DNA of 64,000 nucleotides from Vanrija pseudolonga (GCF_020906515.1 NC_085851.1:2604001-2668000); one strand, 5' to 3'. Shown: positions 44,326 through 56,776, numbered from the stretch's first letter. A program made the numbers and translations. Notes: a model not told the origin generated them from the sequence alone.

Positions 44326-45360
44326 CAGTGGTCGACTGGTGAGGATACAAGCAGATATGAGCGTTAGTTGCCTTGATAACTCCAAAATAACAATGTCCAC
44401 GAACGTTGAGATTTCCTCGGTGTCGTCAGTCGTCGAAATGCAGGGCGGGCAAGTAGCAAGTCAGGGGGAAATGTCTCTCCTGCCTGCAGTGCTGCTGCTT
44501 TCTTGCCGTTCGGTGACCGAGCCAGAGTCTGCCCATAAACTCCTTGCAGAGTCCCTGTCCATGCCGGTCCCAGCCCCCAGCCCCTCCGCCGAGGGATATC
44601 TCTCCGCTGCGTTTCAGTTACCCTTTGAACCCAACGCGACCCAACGCTGGCGCTGGCGCTACGGGGGGTGGTGGCGCTTGGCAGCACCACTCTGCCGGAA
44701 CTAGTGACGTACCAACCCAGCGGACAAGTCTCGGCTTGCAAGGGACGGGCAGTGCGGGTGGGCGGGTTGAGATGCAACAGCAGCACAGGCACAGCGGAGG
44801 GAGGGGAGCGTTGCAAACTTTGCTCTGCTCTCGCCGTCGTCTTGGACTTCCCGCTCGCTGCAAGGTGGGCGTCGTACTGTAGACGAGAGACTGCGGAGGG
44901 GAAAGCCAAAGAAGGCATCGCAGCACTCCTGATTGTTGTTGCGAGATGCCTGCCCAGGGTTTCAATCTCACTCACCGTAGCGAACAAGAGGCGACATGGC
45001 AGTGTGTGTACCTTGACAGCTCCAGTTCCCTCCCACATTGTCCTTCACATCTCACTCACTTCCGACTCTTTGCATCGTCTCCAGTCTCTTGCATTGCACG
45101 CCGCCAGCATAACAGCAAAGTCCATCGAGCTCCGCACACGCCCGCGCTCATCGTACTTTGTCGTCCTGGCTCCATCACGCCCCTTCATCTCGGCCTAATC
45201 AAAGACAGCCGCCCCTCGCGCCCCATTGTCGCTCGCGCCGCCCTAGGTTGCTCGGACGTTGCTTCGTTCGGCCCTCGCGCGCGCACTGTTCCCTCCAGTC
45301 TAGAAGCACACGGCGGTGTCGCGCTCGTCCCCGCTCCGCTAATAGTGTCGATCCTCGAAA
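44326..45360. other. Divergent intergenic region, lipase / CSC1
   Basis: About 1,035 bases between outward-facing starts. The stretch 44450-44950 is open in several frames on both strands but is low-complexity without family signals. 45170-45360 is a pyrimidine-rich leader for CSC1. No gene is called. Confidence 0.55.
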
Positions 45361-48300
45361 ATGTCAGACAACAACGGAAAGGGCAACATTTCGTGAGTCC
45401 ATCACTCTCCTACTTCTTCCCCACGACAGAACCCGGGCACAACTACCTTTGCCCCCTCACTTTCCTTTAAGCTTTCCCCCATGCTGCCAAGCGTACCAGA
45501 CGGTCAACAGCCCCTAACACCCATCAGCGAGCCGGCCAAGTCGGCCACGACCCAGTCGTTCATCACCTCGCTCGTGACAAACTTGGTCATTGCCGGCGTC
45601 GAATTGATCCTCTTCCTGGCCTTGCGAAGACTGATTCGAGGAGTGTGAGTACCGCTGTGAGCTGATGGTGAACCCGACCTGACACTTGGCAGGTACGAGC
45701 CGCGCACGTACATTCCCCCGCGCAAGGAGCAGAGCCCTCCCATTGGCAAGAACCTGCTCGCGCCGTTCTGGAAGATATACAAGGGTTCGTAGAGGTACCC
45801 GTACCTGCGCCTCACGTTGTGCTACGCCGCTGACGAACGGCAGCCGATCCCAAGGACATTCTCAGGAAGAATGGTGTCGACCCCTACGTCTTTGTGAGGT
45901 TCCTCTGGATGCTCACAAAGATCATGATCCCCATCTGGGGTGTTTCGTGGCTCATCCTCTTCCCCGCCGATGCCGCGGGCCACACCCAAGGCAAGAGTGG
46001 CCTTGACATGTTCACGTCCGGCAACATTCTGAATCTCGACCGCTGGTGGGCTCATCTTTGGCTCGCATACCTGTTCAATGGTGAGTGGGGCTTTGGACGT
46101 GGCGACAAGGAGAGATCGCCACTCCACCATGTCAACAACACTGATGCCCTCAGGTTGGATCATGTACAACATCTGGGTCGAGATGAAGCACTGGCTCCAG
46201 GTCAGGCAGGATTATCTGGTTTCCAGCAAGCACTCGCGTCTTGCTCAGGCCAGCACTGTGCTTGTCACGGGTATTCCTCCCCACCTCATGGACGAGGAGA
46301 AGCTCGAGCAGCTGTACTCGTACCTTCCTGGGGGCGTTAAGCGTATCTGGCTCAATCGGTAGGTTGCACCTCAAATATTGGCGACTAACCTGTACAGCAA
46401 TCTCAAGGACATGCCCAAGATTTACGACCGCCGTCTTAAGGCCTGTAAAGTCCTCGAGTCCGCCCAGGTCAGCTTAATCAAGTCGGCCCAGAAGAGACAC
46501 AACAAGGCCCAAGAGGAGGTCACAAAGCTTGAGAAGAAGGGCAAGCCCATTCCCGGCAAGATCCACCGCGCAGCGACCATGTACGCGGATGAAAGCGAAG
46601 AGGGCATCAGAATCGGAGAGCTTCTTGTTCCTCGTGAGCAGCGCCCGAAGCACCGCATCAAGCCTAATTGGGCCCCGTTCGGCCTTGGCTTCCTTGGTAT
46701 TGGCCAAAAAGTGGTGCGTGGGAAGCAGTGCAGCAGGTTGCAGCCGTTGACTGACATTGAACAGGATGCCATCGACTGGGCTCGCCAGGAGATTGTGCAG
46801 ACCACCCAGCAGCTCACGTACGAGCGCGAGCGACTGGCCCAGGATATTGATACGCCTGGCAACTCGGCCGACGAGACCTACCCTCCCCTGTCCTCAGCAT
46901 TCATTCATTTCAACCAGCAAATTGCCGCCCACATGGCCCAGCAGTGCCTCGCCAACAGCAAGCCCTACACCATGAACCGACGCTTCATTGAACAATCGCC
47001 CAAGAATGTCATCTGGAGCAACATGTCTCTGTCCGACTACGAAGTCAACGTCCGCACTGTCATTTCATACGCCATCACTATCGGCCTCCTCATTGCCTAT
47101 GCCCCAATGACCGTCTTTGTCGGTTCCCTGTCGAGCGTGGCCACTTTGACTGAGAAGTTCAAGTGGATGGCCTGGATCGGCGGTGACGACTTTGGCAAGA
47201 AGCTGCTCCAAGGTGTCATCTGCGGTATCCTGCCTCCCGTCCTTCTTGCAGTGCTCCTCATGCTAGTGCCCATCATTCTTCGACAGCTCGCCAAGCACCA
47301 GGGCATGGTCAGCAAGACCGAGGTCGAGCTCAGTCTCATGACAAGGTTCTTCCTCTTCCTCGTCATTGTGAGTTGGCGGCCTCGTTGGCAGCACTAACTC
47401 CACCAGAACAAATTCATCATCCTCACGCTCTCTTCTGGTCTCGTCGCATCGATCCAAGACATTGCCAACAACCCCGCATCGATCGCAACGACGCTTTCCA
47501 AACAGCTTCCCATGGCATCCACTCTTTTCATCACCATCCTGCTCACCCAGTTCACCGGCACGTTGGGTACCCTGCTCATGCCAGTGTCCGTGGCACTCTA
47601 CTACGTTCGCGTCATTCTCGGCGGAGGTACCCCGCGTTCGGTCTTCAACTCGCGTTACAAGCTTCCCAGCATGCAGTGGGGTACCTCGTTCCCCAACATC
47701 ACTGTCTATGGTGTTATCAGTAAGTGGAAAGCAATTACTCCCCGCTCACATCCCACAGTGTTCTCGTACATGATGATTTCACCCGTCATCAACGGCTTCG
47801 GCGCTGCCTTCTTCGCCATGAGCTTCTTCATCTACAAGTACCTGTTGCTGTACGTCGACGACCAGTCGACGGCCGAGGACACTGGTGGTCTGTTCTTCCC
47901 TAAGGCCATCACCCACTTGTTTGTCGGCCTCTACATCCAGGAGGTGTGTCTCACGGCACTCATGTTCCTGGCGCGCGGCCCACCTCCGGCGCGCAAGGCG
48001 GCCGCTGTGCCCCAAGGTGCCATGATGGTTGTTCTCATTGCCATCACTGTCGCCTGCAACTATGTCCTCAACGTCGCCTATGACCCGCTCAAGACGTCGC
48101 TCCCGCTCTCGCTCGCTCACAAGTCGTACGGAATGTCCAACTCGAAGGAGGGTGACACTGAGAGCGTGGACACGGACGACGATGACCCAAGACTGAGCAC
48201 CTCGAAGCGCCCACTCAACCCTGTGCCGCCCGGACTTTCCAGCCCCGAGAAGTCTCTCGTCGACTACCCAGCCAGACCGTCTAGGAATGGAAGCACAACG

Positions 48301-48912
48301 ACGTTTAGCTCAGGAGCCGACAAGTCGGATGTGTTTGTCGACGCGTCGTCGTTCAACGACGATGTCAAGTACAATCCGTACGACCACGATTGGGAGACCG
48401 GCAAGCAGTCTCTCGACGTTCCAAGACCTGCGTTCTCCCAGAATGGCTCGCGCGGGCCGTCGCGTGCCTCCTCCAAGGCTAGCCTGCCACTGGAGACGGT
48501 GCCGATCCCGCTGAAGGAGAACGGCGACGGCGACGTCGAGCTTGGCATCATGGATTCCAAGGGCGACTATTACGATCCTTCCCAGCACGGTGAGGAGGAA
48601 GAGGAGGAAAAGGAAGACCCGTACTTTGCGCAGCCCGGTGGGCCTGGTGTTCTCCGTGGCCTGCGTGACGACGGCCAGGACCCTGCAGCATTCTTCCACC
48701 CCGCGTCCAAGGACCCGCAGCCGATCATCTGGCTGCCAAAAGACACTCTGGGTCTGACGGTGGTCGAGCTGGAGGAGAACCACGCCATGGGAATCCGCAG
48801 CACGAGCAAGAACGCCAAGATGACGGAAGAGGCCAAGATCCAGGTGTACGGGCCGCAGCCAGACGACCACGAGGACGACAAGGTGCTGTGGGACATGGCT
48901 GTGGCGGTGTAG
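45361..48912 (+). CDS. CSC1/OSCA/TMEM63 family calcium-permeable, stress-gated cation channel
   Basis: About 1,000 residues in ten or so exons. N-terminal spans (VTNLVIAGVELILFLALRRL; FLWMLTKIMIPIWGVSWLIL) belong to the RSN1_TM part. The cytosolic PHM7_cyt domain has VLVTGIPPHLMDEEKLEQLY, a coiled stretch and KPNWAPFGLGFLGIGQKV. The seven-span pore region includes AITIGLLIAYAPMTVFVGSL, ILPPVLLAVLLMLVPIILRQ, LFITILLTQFTGTLGTLLM, SYMMISPVINGFGAAFFAMS and AMMVVLIAITVACNYVLNVAY. The disordered acidic tail ends in a PHM7_ext-type block (IIWLPKDTLGLTVVELEENH; PDDHEDDKVLWDMAVAV). The first intron is about 137 bases. The intron 47720..47758 is only 39 bases, in frame and free of stops, so its retention would add 13 residues before SYMM. 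Yeast Csc1/Phm7/Rsn1 paralogues cannot be separated here. Confidence 0.94.
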
Positions 48913-49272
48913 GTGGGGGTTGGGTAGTGTAGCTGTGGCTGAGGCCATCTTGTATATTCAACATCATCACGCGCGTCGACGGACGCACCGCGCGTGCCCG
49001 GCGCACCAACGCACCAACACACTGTTTTACGCCGACATGGCTTATATTCTGTCCCTACATGTCTTGATCTGTACCGGGATGTATCTATCACGAGCAAGCC
49101 ATGGGCCGTGGAGCGAAGCGACACGGCTTAGCCAAGGGGCCATGATGGGGGGTGAGGAAGATTGCTTTTCAGGCACGCGGCAGCGACAGCATGACGCGCG
49201 GCGCGCCTCGCGCCGAAACACAACTTTCCACTCGCGTCCGTCTTACCATCACTCCATCACACACGCTGCACC
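48913..49272. other. Intergenic region, CSC1 to dCMP deaminase
   Basis: 360 bases: CSC1 3' UTR and the promoter of the next same-direction gene. Nothing distinct seen. Confidence 0.6.
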
Positions 49273-50706
49273 ATGATCATCGCGCTGGTCGGCACGCCCT
49301 CAGCGGGCAAGCACACGATACTGGAGTACCTAGTGGCCAAGCACGACTTTGTGCGGCTCGACCTGGCGCGGGGCGCTCCTTCCACGGCGCCATCGTCGCT
49401 ACACACGCCTGCAGACCTCGGCGCGCTGTCCCTCGGCGAGGTGAGCTGTCGTCCAGCACAAGCAGAGTCAAGCCAGCTAACCCCCGCCAGCCGACGACCT
49501 TTGCCTCGCCTGACGCGCTGCTCGACTACACGACGCGTAACTGGCAGCACAACTACGTCACCACTGCCCTCAGCACGCATGCCGACGTCGAGCCGTTCCT
49601 CAAAAGGCCGTTCTTCCTCCTCGTTGGCGTCGACGGGCCGCTGCGGAGCCGCTTTGAGAGAGAACGCGCGAAGAATGCGTGGGTTGCACCTCATGTATCT
49701 CGGGGCCAGCTGACCCGCCAGCGCCCTCACGCTCGACGCGTTCGTCGACGCGCACGACGCGCTGCTTAACGGCAGCGTCGCCCCTCCTGCCCCCTCACGC
49801 GCCGACGGAGCCCTCGCCGCGCCGACGCCGACACAGGGCAAGGCGCCCGTAGGCGAAGTCGCGCGCTTGCCTACCCCCAGTCCTGCGCCGACCGACCTGG
49901 CGCGCGTGCTCGCCCTCGCCCATGTGACCGTGTTCAACCGCTTCCCGACCGTGGCCGAGCTGTACGCGCACCTCGATAAGCTCGACCTGCTCGACGAGCA
50001 GAGGCTGCGGCCTGGGTGGGACATGTACTTTATGGTGAGTGGTGCCGAGCAGAGCGCGTGCGGGGTGTGGTGTGGTGCCAGCGGCTTCGGCCGCATGCCC
50101 GAACCTGCCCAACCCACTCCGAGCTCTTGGCTCCGCGGTGCAGCGGCGAGGAACGCCGCTGGACGCCGAGCACTTGGCACCAACGAGCAGCAGCGGCCTC
50201 GTCTCCGTGCCCGCTAACCCCCGCAGACGCTCGCGTCCCTCGCCTCCCACCGGAGCAACTGCATGAAGCGCCGTGTCGGCGCGCTGCTCGTCCGCTCGAA
50301 GCGTATCGTGTCGACGGGGTATAATGGCACGCCGCGCGGCACGCGCAACTGCAACCAGGGGGGCTGTCCGCGGTGTAATGGCCCCGCGAAGGGCGGCGAG
50401 TCGCGTGAGTTGTCAGCAGAGGATCGCAACGAACGCAGCTCACACTCCGCCCCAGTCAACGCGTGCCTCTGCCTCCATGCCGAGGAGAATGCGCTGCTGG
50501 AAGCTGGCAAGGAGCGGATCGGCTCCGACAGCATCATCTACTGCAATACCTGCCCCTGCCTCCTGTGCTCGGTCAAGATCGTGCAGTGCGGCGTGAGGGA
50601 GGTAGTCTACAACCAGAGCTACAGTATGGACGAGGCGAGCGCGCGTGTGCTCGAGGAAGGCGGGGTCGTGTTACGCCAGCTGCATATGCCAAACTTGATG
50701 TTGTAG
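49273..50706 (+). CDS. DCD1: Deoxycytidylate (dCMP) deaminase (DCD1)
   Basis: Converts dCMP to dUMP for dTTP synthesis. Five exons or so. As in other fungal Dcd1 proteins, the N-terminus is a P-loop-like, NMP-kinase-related domain (MIIALVGTPSAGKHTILEYL), here followed by PTTFASPDALLDYTTRNW and RPFFLLVGVDGPLRSRFERER. After a Pro/Ala linker come FNRFPTVAELYAHLDKLDLL and RPGWDMYFM, then the deaminase domain. This has the extra cysteine loop CNQGGCPRCNG, the zinc His and proton-shuttle Glu in LCLHAEENAL, and zinc cysteines in TCPCLLCSVK. It ends VLRQLHMPNLML. All catalytic residues are present. The second intron starts GTGGGT at 49691 or nearby and keeps the frame into AALTLDAFVDAHD. Convergent with TTI1, with 26 bases between stops. 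Confidence 0.94.
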
Positions 50707-50732
50707 TAGATGCATTATTGGTCTAGATGCTG

Positions 50733-53700
50733 CTATGGTGCGAGGACGGCGACGCTCGCGCTGATGTCGAGCGCGCCGTCATGCAGGTATTCCCACACGC
50801 CATTATCTCCCTTCAGCCTGCCGGATGTGGCGCGAAGCGCCATCCACACTGCGTCGCCGTCTCGTGCATCGAGCGCAGAGTATAGCTTCCTAGCCGCCTC
50901 CTGCAGGTCGCCATGCACGCGCGCGTCGAGGAGCGGCACGAACGCCGTGATGATCTCCCACAGTACGCCGTCCTTGACGGGCACTTCGGCCGCGATGAAC
51001 GTCGCGGTGGAGAGCAGGGCGAGGTGAAGCCGGTGGCTCACGGTCCACTCGGACGTTGTGCCGACCGCGCCGCGCCGCGCGAGCGCAGACTTCTTGTCCA
51101 CCTCTGCTTGGGAGTTGAGAAGCCGCAAAAGGCGCGGCCACGCGTCGTCCGCGATCCGCCGCGAGACGTACTCGCCTACGTGCTCCGCCAGGCTGGCAAT
51201 CACCTCGGCGGCCTCCGTCACGACGTACGGCACGGGGTCGTCGAGGCGCGTGAGGATGATGGGCCATGCGCGGTCGATGAGTGGGAGGAGGTCGCCCTCG
51301 CGCCCGCCGGACGCGAGCACAGGGATCGCGCGCGCAATGAGGCCCAGCACGCGGGCACGGAGGAACGGCGACGAGTGCGACAAGTAGTAGGTTGCCTTTT
51401 CGAGGATCTGCTGCGCCACTTCCTGCGACCGTGTGGGTGGTGGCGGCTCGTCATTGTCCGTGTTGGGCGGCCGCTCCTCATCGCCCATTTCCGTGTCCCC
51501 CTCGGCGTCCTTGTCCTTGCCCCATGCTTGCCGGGGTGCACGCTCGAGGATCTCGTCGACCTCGCGCTGGGCGTGGGTGCTGCGCTCAGAATACCACCCA
51601 GCGAAGCGCGCAAAGTCGGTCTCGGGGTTCGGCGGGTTGAGCACCCGCCTCGCCTCCTCGCGCGCCGCCTTGCGCTCTGGCGTTGGCCCTGTGGCCTTGA
51701 CGTCGTCGGCCATGACGTCGATGAGCGTGGTAAGCACTGCGAGGAGAGCGCTAGCAAGAGCAGAGTATCCGTGGAAGTCGTCGAGGGCGTCAAAAATCTC
51801 GTCGACAACGTCGTGAACGAGCGGGACGATCGGCGCGCCGACAAGCCGGATCATGGCGATGAGGACGAGCGGGGCGTGGGGGCTCAATCGGTGGTACGTG
51901 AGCCGTTGGGACACAACGTTGACCACATAGTCGACATTGTCGAGCACGAGGTTCTGCGCCGAGGCGTACCCCGTCTCGTACGCGATGAGGACAAGGGCAG
52001 TCTCGGCAAACTGCCGCACAATGTCGTGCGGGGAGGAAAGATGAGCGAGAACCTCGTACAGCGTGTGGAGGAGCAGGGGGCGGAACCCAGTGCCGAGGAT
52101 CTTGGCGCACGACGCCAGAGTCGACAGTGAGAGCGCGCTGAGGAGAACACGTTGGGCACGCGAATGCAGTCGTCGCGTCTCCTGCGACGCCGACTGGTTC
52201 GCCATAGGCTTGTCCAGCAGCGTCGTGAGGGCGTCCAAGCCCCGGCTGTGCTCGACGGGGACCAGCGCGTCGACAAGATCAGGATCAGGCTGGCCTGTCC
52301 ACTCCTCGTCCTCATCATCCTCGTCGTCAATACTGACGAGGACTCGGGTCACCTCACGCGCCATCTTTCGCACTGCTCTCGGTCGTCGCTCGCCGTCGTG
52401 CTTGCTTGCAACGCCGACGAGCAGCTTCTGGGCCACCCAGACAGCTGAGACGGCTTTGGCGACCTCACGCGTGCGGTTAGCGCGGGCGAAGCGGATAAAG
52501 TAGTCGACAGAGTGGAGAGCCTGTTCCCCGCCTGCAGCGCCTAGAGCTTCCAGCATGGACGACAGGGCGTGGCGTGTGCTGTCCGACTCGACGTGTCGAA
52601 GAGGCAGGGAAGGGAACGTCTCGTTTGGCGGAGGGCGGGTGTCACTCTCATCTTGGTCCATAGCGCTGTCCGTAGCACCACCTGCCGGCTCAATGAGCCG
52701 TGGGAGGCTTGCAGTGATCAGTCCGCCAGTCCACCCCTGCTCAGCAGTTCGCGACGCGTCGGCTCCTGCGGCACTCCAGCCTCGTGGGCGGCCGAATTCC
52801 AAACAGTCGAGCAGGCCCCAAGCCCAGCGCTCGACGGCACCCGACGGCCCGAGGAACGTAGCGATTACATTCGGCCGCGCCGGGTCCTGCTCTGCTGTGA
52901 CGAGCGCGATGGCCGAGATGAGACGTGCGACCTCGTTGACGCGCGAGTCCTGCTCAGCCTGAATGTGCCTCGGGAGGGCGTTGATAGCCGTGCTGAGCAA
53001 GTCCACCATCAGGTTGTCCAGGGATACACCTGCGTCACTGTCCAATAGCGCGAGGAGTCTCTGCTTAGCGTCGTTGCGCACAGGGTCGAACTCGTCCGTG
53101 GAGAGAAGGAGGAGGGTTGACAATGCCGGGGACGTTAACCGGGGCAGAGACTCGCGGCAGTGTCGTATCAGCGAGCTTGCTAGGTCTGCCGCTGCATTCC
53201 TCGCCGAGTGGGAGAAGTGCCTCGCGAGGGTGGAGAGCACCGGCGGGATCGTTGACAGTAGCTGGGTAGACGTGAAGGCGAGATATGATGCCGTCAAGGG
53301 GGGAAAGGGGTTGGGCGCCGCTGTCGACGGTGGAGTTTCTGGTGGGGGAGTGGATTCCGGTGACAGCTCATCCCCGTTCCCATCGCGCCGCTTCTCTTCC
53401 CACTGCTCGGCGAGCTCCGACAGGTCGTTGAACGTCGGTTTCAGCACGCCGAGTCTTCTCAACGCATCGTCATCGAGCGTCTCGGTCAGGATATCCTCGA
53501 TTGCGTGCGCCATCTCGGCCGCATTGTCACCTTTGAGACCCTTGCCTCCACTCGTGATGGCCTTGGTCATGGCACTGACGATCCCAGGCAGGACCGAAGC
53601 GAGGAGCTCGGACTGGCCAGCAAGATATCCCACCAGAGTGCGGAGGAGCTTGACCGCCGAGAGCTGGAGCGCAGGGTGTGGCGGGGCTGGGCTCGAGCAT

Positions 53701-54381
53701 TCGACCGCGAGCGTGATGCTCTGGAACAGCGTAGGGACCAGCGGCGCCTTGGGGCCATACAGCGCCTTGCGCATCGCCGGGGAAGGGTGAGGAGCCTCCC
53801 CAGGCGCGGAGTACGGCTCGAGCAGAGCTCGTAGCAGCGCAACGGCCTCGAACTGCACCTCCTGCTCCACGGCGCGGCCCTTGCCCGGGCGCGTGATAGA
53901 CGAGATGGTGAAGCGCCAGAGCTGCTCCCATGCCTGGGGGTCCATGCCGCCCGGTGCGCGCACCCAGTGGTGCACGACAACGGCGAGGAAGCGGAACGCG
54001 GCCTCGAGGAACGTGTCCGGCAGGTGGGCTGGGTCTGGCGTCTGGCGCAGAAGCGTCGTAAGCGGGAATAGAAGGTAGTTGATCAGCGAGGGCGCGAACG
54101 CCGCGTCTGGTAGCGTCTCGACCAGCGCGCGCAGCGAGTCGAGCAGCGCGGCGTGCTGCGACGTCGTTGTTGGCGGCTGCGTCGCGATGCCCATGAGCTT
54201 GACGCAGGTGGGCTTGACCTAGCAGGTTAGCGGGAGCCCATGTGCACACCTGCCTTTCGAAACGCCTCCATCTTGGCGTCTGCATCTGGGTCCAGCGCCA
54301 TTGCGCGAGCGCGCGCATCACTGTTCTGCGGGGCGCTCGGGGGCAGCGGCCTGCCGAAGAGGTCGCGGCCCGGGGCGCTCA
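50733..54381 (-). CDS. TTI1: TTI1, TELO2-interacting HEAT-repeat protein of the TTT complex
   Basis: Scaffold of the Tel2-Tti1-Tti2 co-chaperone that stabilises PIKK kinases (TOR, ATM/ATR relatives). Two exons, about 1,204 residues. Exon 1 (start 54381) codes for MSAPGRDLFGRPLPP... ending AFRK; exon 2 starts VKPTCVKLMG, then FAPSLINYLLFPLTTLLRQ, the N-terminal TTI1 signature. Alpha-helical HEAT repeats fill the rest. The C-terminus includes AHIEWDTLL-type helices without a catalytic site, ending ISASVAVLAP. The one intron has a perfect GCTAAC branch and TAG acceptor, but only a GC donor (AAG|GCAGGT, 54216-54251 region) keeps the frame; the nearby GT donor does not. No other intron is visible, so exon 2 is about 3.5 kb, very long for this window. 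Confidence 0.87.
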
Positions 54382-54733
54382 TCGTGGTTGACGGGGTGCA
54401 AGGGCTGCACTTTTGGGGGTAATATGTAGCCCTTGCTTTGTGAGTCGAGGTAGAAAATGGAAGAAATGGAGTGTGGGATGAAGTGAAAGAATGTCGAGGA
54501 AGCGAGCGGGAAAGCAAACACGAACTCGTCGTCTGCCATGACGTTGCAAAGTGGAGGTGGCTTCTCAAAAGTTGGAACCAAATCAAGGCAGCCATTCCAG
54601 CCGGCCCCGACGCCGACAACACATCCCCGATGCCCACAGCACACCGCCCCGGCCCGCCCCTATGCAATGCTGGTTCATGCGGTGCCCTCTGCACTATACT
54701 GAAATGTATACTTGTCTACTGTGTGACCCCTGG
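54382..54733. other. Intergenic region between two minus-strand genes
   Basis: About 350 bases: TTI1 promoter and the 3' UTR of the two-span mitochondrial gene. Lower GC than the genes; no distinct element. Confidence 0.6.
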
Positions 54734-55751
54734 TCACTTTTTCTTCGGCGCCGGTTTCGGGTTGGCATCACCCCAAGTGGGCTTGAGGGGGCCAAACACG
54801 TCCTCGATACGCTTGGTCGAGAGGATGACCTCTCCTGTCTCAAACTGGAGCGACGGCGTGTCCCGGAAGTCCATGCGGTACGCGCGGCGGTCCAAGAGTG
54901 ACTTGGACGGTGCCACACGGAGGCTGAGCCACTCGCTGCGGACTGGGAATGTCAGCCGCGCTCACGCTCCCACAGCACCATGCTCACCCCTAAGACCGTG
55001 CTTGTCGGGCTTTCCCATGATGAGGTTGATGTGCACCTTGTCGAGGGGGAGATCGCGGAACCTCTTCATTGGCCCAAAGGCCATGTCGTGGCCGACGTGA
55101 TGGAGGCGAATGAACGTTTTTGGCTTGGCCGCACCGGCAGCCGCGTCAGCCGCACGCGAGCGGATAAGCGAAAGCCTCGTGATGATACGCGTGGGGAGGA
55201 AGAAGACCAGACCAAGACCGACGGTCGTAACCGTGACCATACCGCTGATGGTCATCTCCCAGAACGTCGGTTCGGGGAGACCCATGATGGTTCTGTGTGG
55301 TTAGTTTGCGTTCGTTCTCTCGACTCGACACCCACTTGTCCACGCGGGCAGGAAGATGGCCCGCCGAGATAGCCTCGCTTGGAGTGGGCATAATGAACCA
55401 TGTCGAGACGCCACAGAGCCACACGATAACGAAAGCCCACGCCGCGCGGGGGTTACCGCTCGAAGGGCGCGAGTAGATGACGCGCTCCGTCTCGACCGTG
55501 CCCTTGTGGACTGGCGGCTCGACGGGGTACCATGGCCACTCCTGCTCGGTCATCTTTGGGCCGACGCGAGCGGGCGTGGTCGACCGCCATCGCAGCTGGG
55601 CAGAGGGGAAGCGCGTCGCGACGAGCGCTGAGCGTGCCGCAGCCGGCGCCATGAGCGAGAGCTTTCGGCTACCGAGCCCCAGGCCGACATTGCCGATTAG
55701 CGCAGCGCGCGAGGGCCCCATCGATGCCCCGAGGACGCGGGGTACGAGCAT
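54734..55751 (-). CDS. Probable mitochondrial inner-membrane protein with two spans, TMEM223/TMEM186-like
   Basis: Three exons, about 300 residues, start 55751. The N-terminus (MLVPRVLGASMGPSRAAL, many Arg/Ser/Ala) looks like a mitochondrial presequence. TERVIYSRP is followed by span 1, AWAFVIVWLCGVSTWFIMP. Exon 2 has span 2, MTISGMVTVTTVGLGLVFFL, then PTRIITRLSLIRSRAADA and KPKTFIRLHHVGHDMAFG. Exon 3 is a strand-rich tail ending KPAPKKK. The layout (short motif before span 1, two spans with a short loop, then a beta-rich soluble domain) resembles TMEM70/TMEM186/TMEM223 proteins that help assemble OXPHOS complexes. The resemblance is of layout, not of a recognised signature. Confidence 0.7.
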
Positions 55752-56529
55752 GGCGATGATGTTGACGTCGACTGTTGACAGTGGGTTTGTGGAAATAATT
55801 TCGGATCATGCCGGTTGGAAGAGGACGGCAGGAGGTCAAGAGATCGGCACAGGGGTGTTTAGGTAATGACACGTGGCCCACGTGGAAGAAGGCTCGTGCG
55901 CTTGTGGCACCCGGCCGCCATGTCGCCACTCCGACCCTACGTTGTCTGCATCTTGTCATGAAGCAACCGATGAGGGTCGAGGACGGTGGCCTAGTCTCGA
56001 CCTTCGATCGCGAGATGAGCGCCGTACCTAGCTAGCCCTTACCGCGAGTGCGATACTCGGCCGTCCACCGACCTCCTCCACACATCTCCACCTCTCCTCC
56101 ACCCCCTCCTCCTCCTCCCCGCCGCGATTCATGCGGGGTTCCGGATCTGCAGGCCCTGTTGACCCTCCCAAAATAAGCGCGGCCGCCGGCTTTGTTCGGA
56201 ATGATTGGGCGAGAAAACTGCTCAAACATAGCTGCGGACAGAGCGGAAGAGCGGATGAGCGGACAGCAGAGCGAGCGAGGCTATGTGCTCCCCGACCAAG
56301 ATGTGCGACGTATGCGCCGATTTCGTCGGCGCTATGGCGTGCAGCTTTGTACGTCTTGTGACTGCTGAGCGAGGCTATGGTTAGTCGGAGCGAGCAGGCA
56401 TGAGCGTAGGTGCACCCGTAGGTAGCGGCCGAGTGCTTGGCCTTCTCACCCTGTGATCAGCTTTCGCAGTGAGGCTTGCGGGGAATGGGCTGATTAGATC
56501 CCGCTGCCACCGTCTCCTGGCTGGGTGGA

Positions 56530-56563
56530 GCCTCGGGCATCAAGTTGAATCGATGCCCGAGGC
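56530..56563. repeat. Perfect 12-bp inverted repeat, 10-base loop
   Basis: Arms GCCTCGGGCATC (56530-56541) and GATGCCCGAGGC (56552-56563) are exact reverse complements around a 10-base AT-rich loop. It is not next to any stop codon, so it could be a protein-binding palindrome or a hairpin in a long leader. Confidence 0.9.
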
Positions 56564-56742
56564 TGGCTCCTGGGTGGGCGGGCCAGACAATTTTGATGCC
56601 GCGCTACACCCACCAGGGCCCACCGGGGACGTGTCGTCATTGCAGCAGGCAGCAAGCAGGTGAGTGCCGTCCGCGCGCTTACTTCGGGAGCGAAGAGGCG
56701 AGAAGTGGGTGTTGGGATGATGATGCAGATGCAGATGTGCTG

Positions 56743-56743
<1 letters not shown>

Positions 56744-56773
<30 letters not shown>
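56744..56773. repeat. (TGCC)n microsatellite
   Basis: Seven or more perfect TGCC units in the long region upstream of the Zn2Cys6 regulator. Confidence 0.9.

Positions 56774-56776
<3 letters not shown>

Noticed and set aside
44544-45198. Possible gene between the lipase and CSC1
   Set aside because: Several overlapping open frames on both strands, none with plausible protein composition or splice continuity.
56715-56722. Box C-like ATGATGA upstream of the Zn2Cys6 gene
   Set aside because: No CTGA box D or closing stem within 120 bases.
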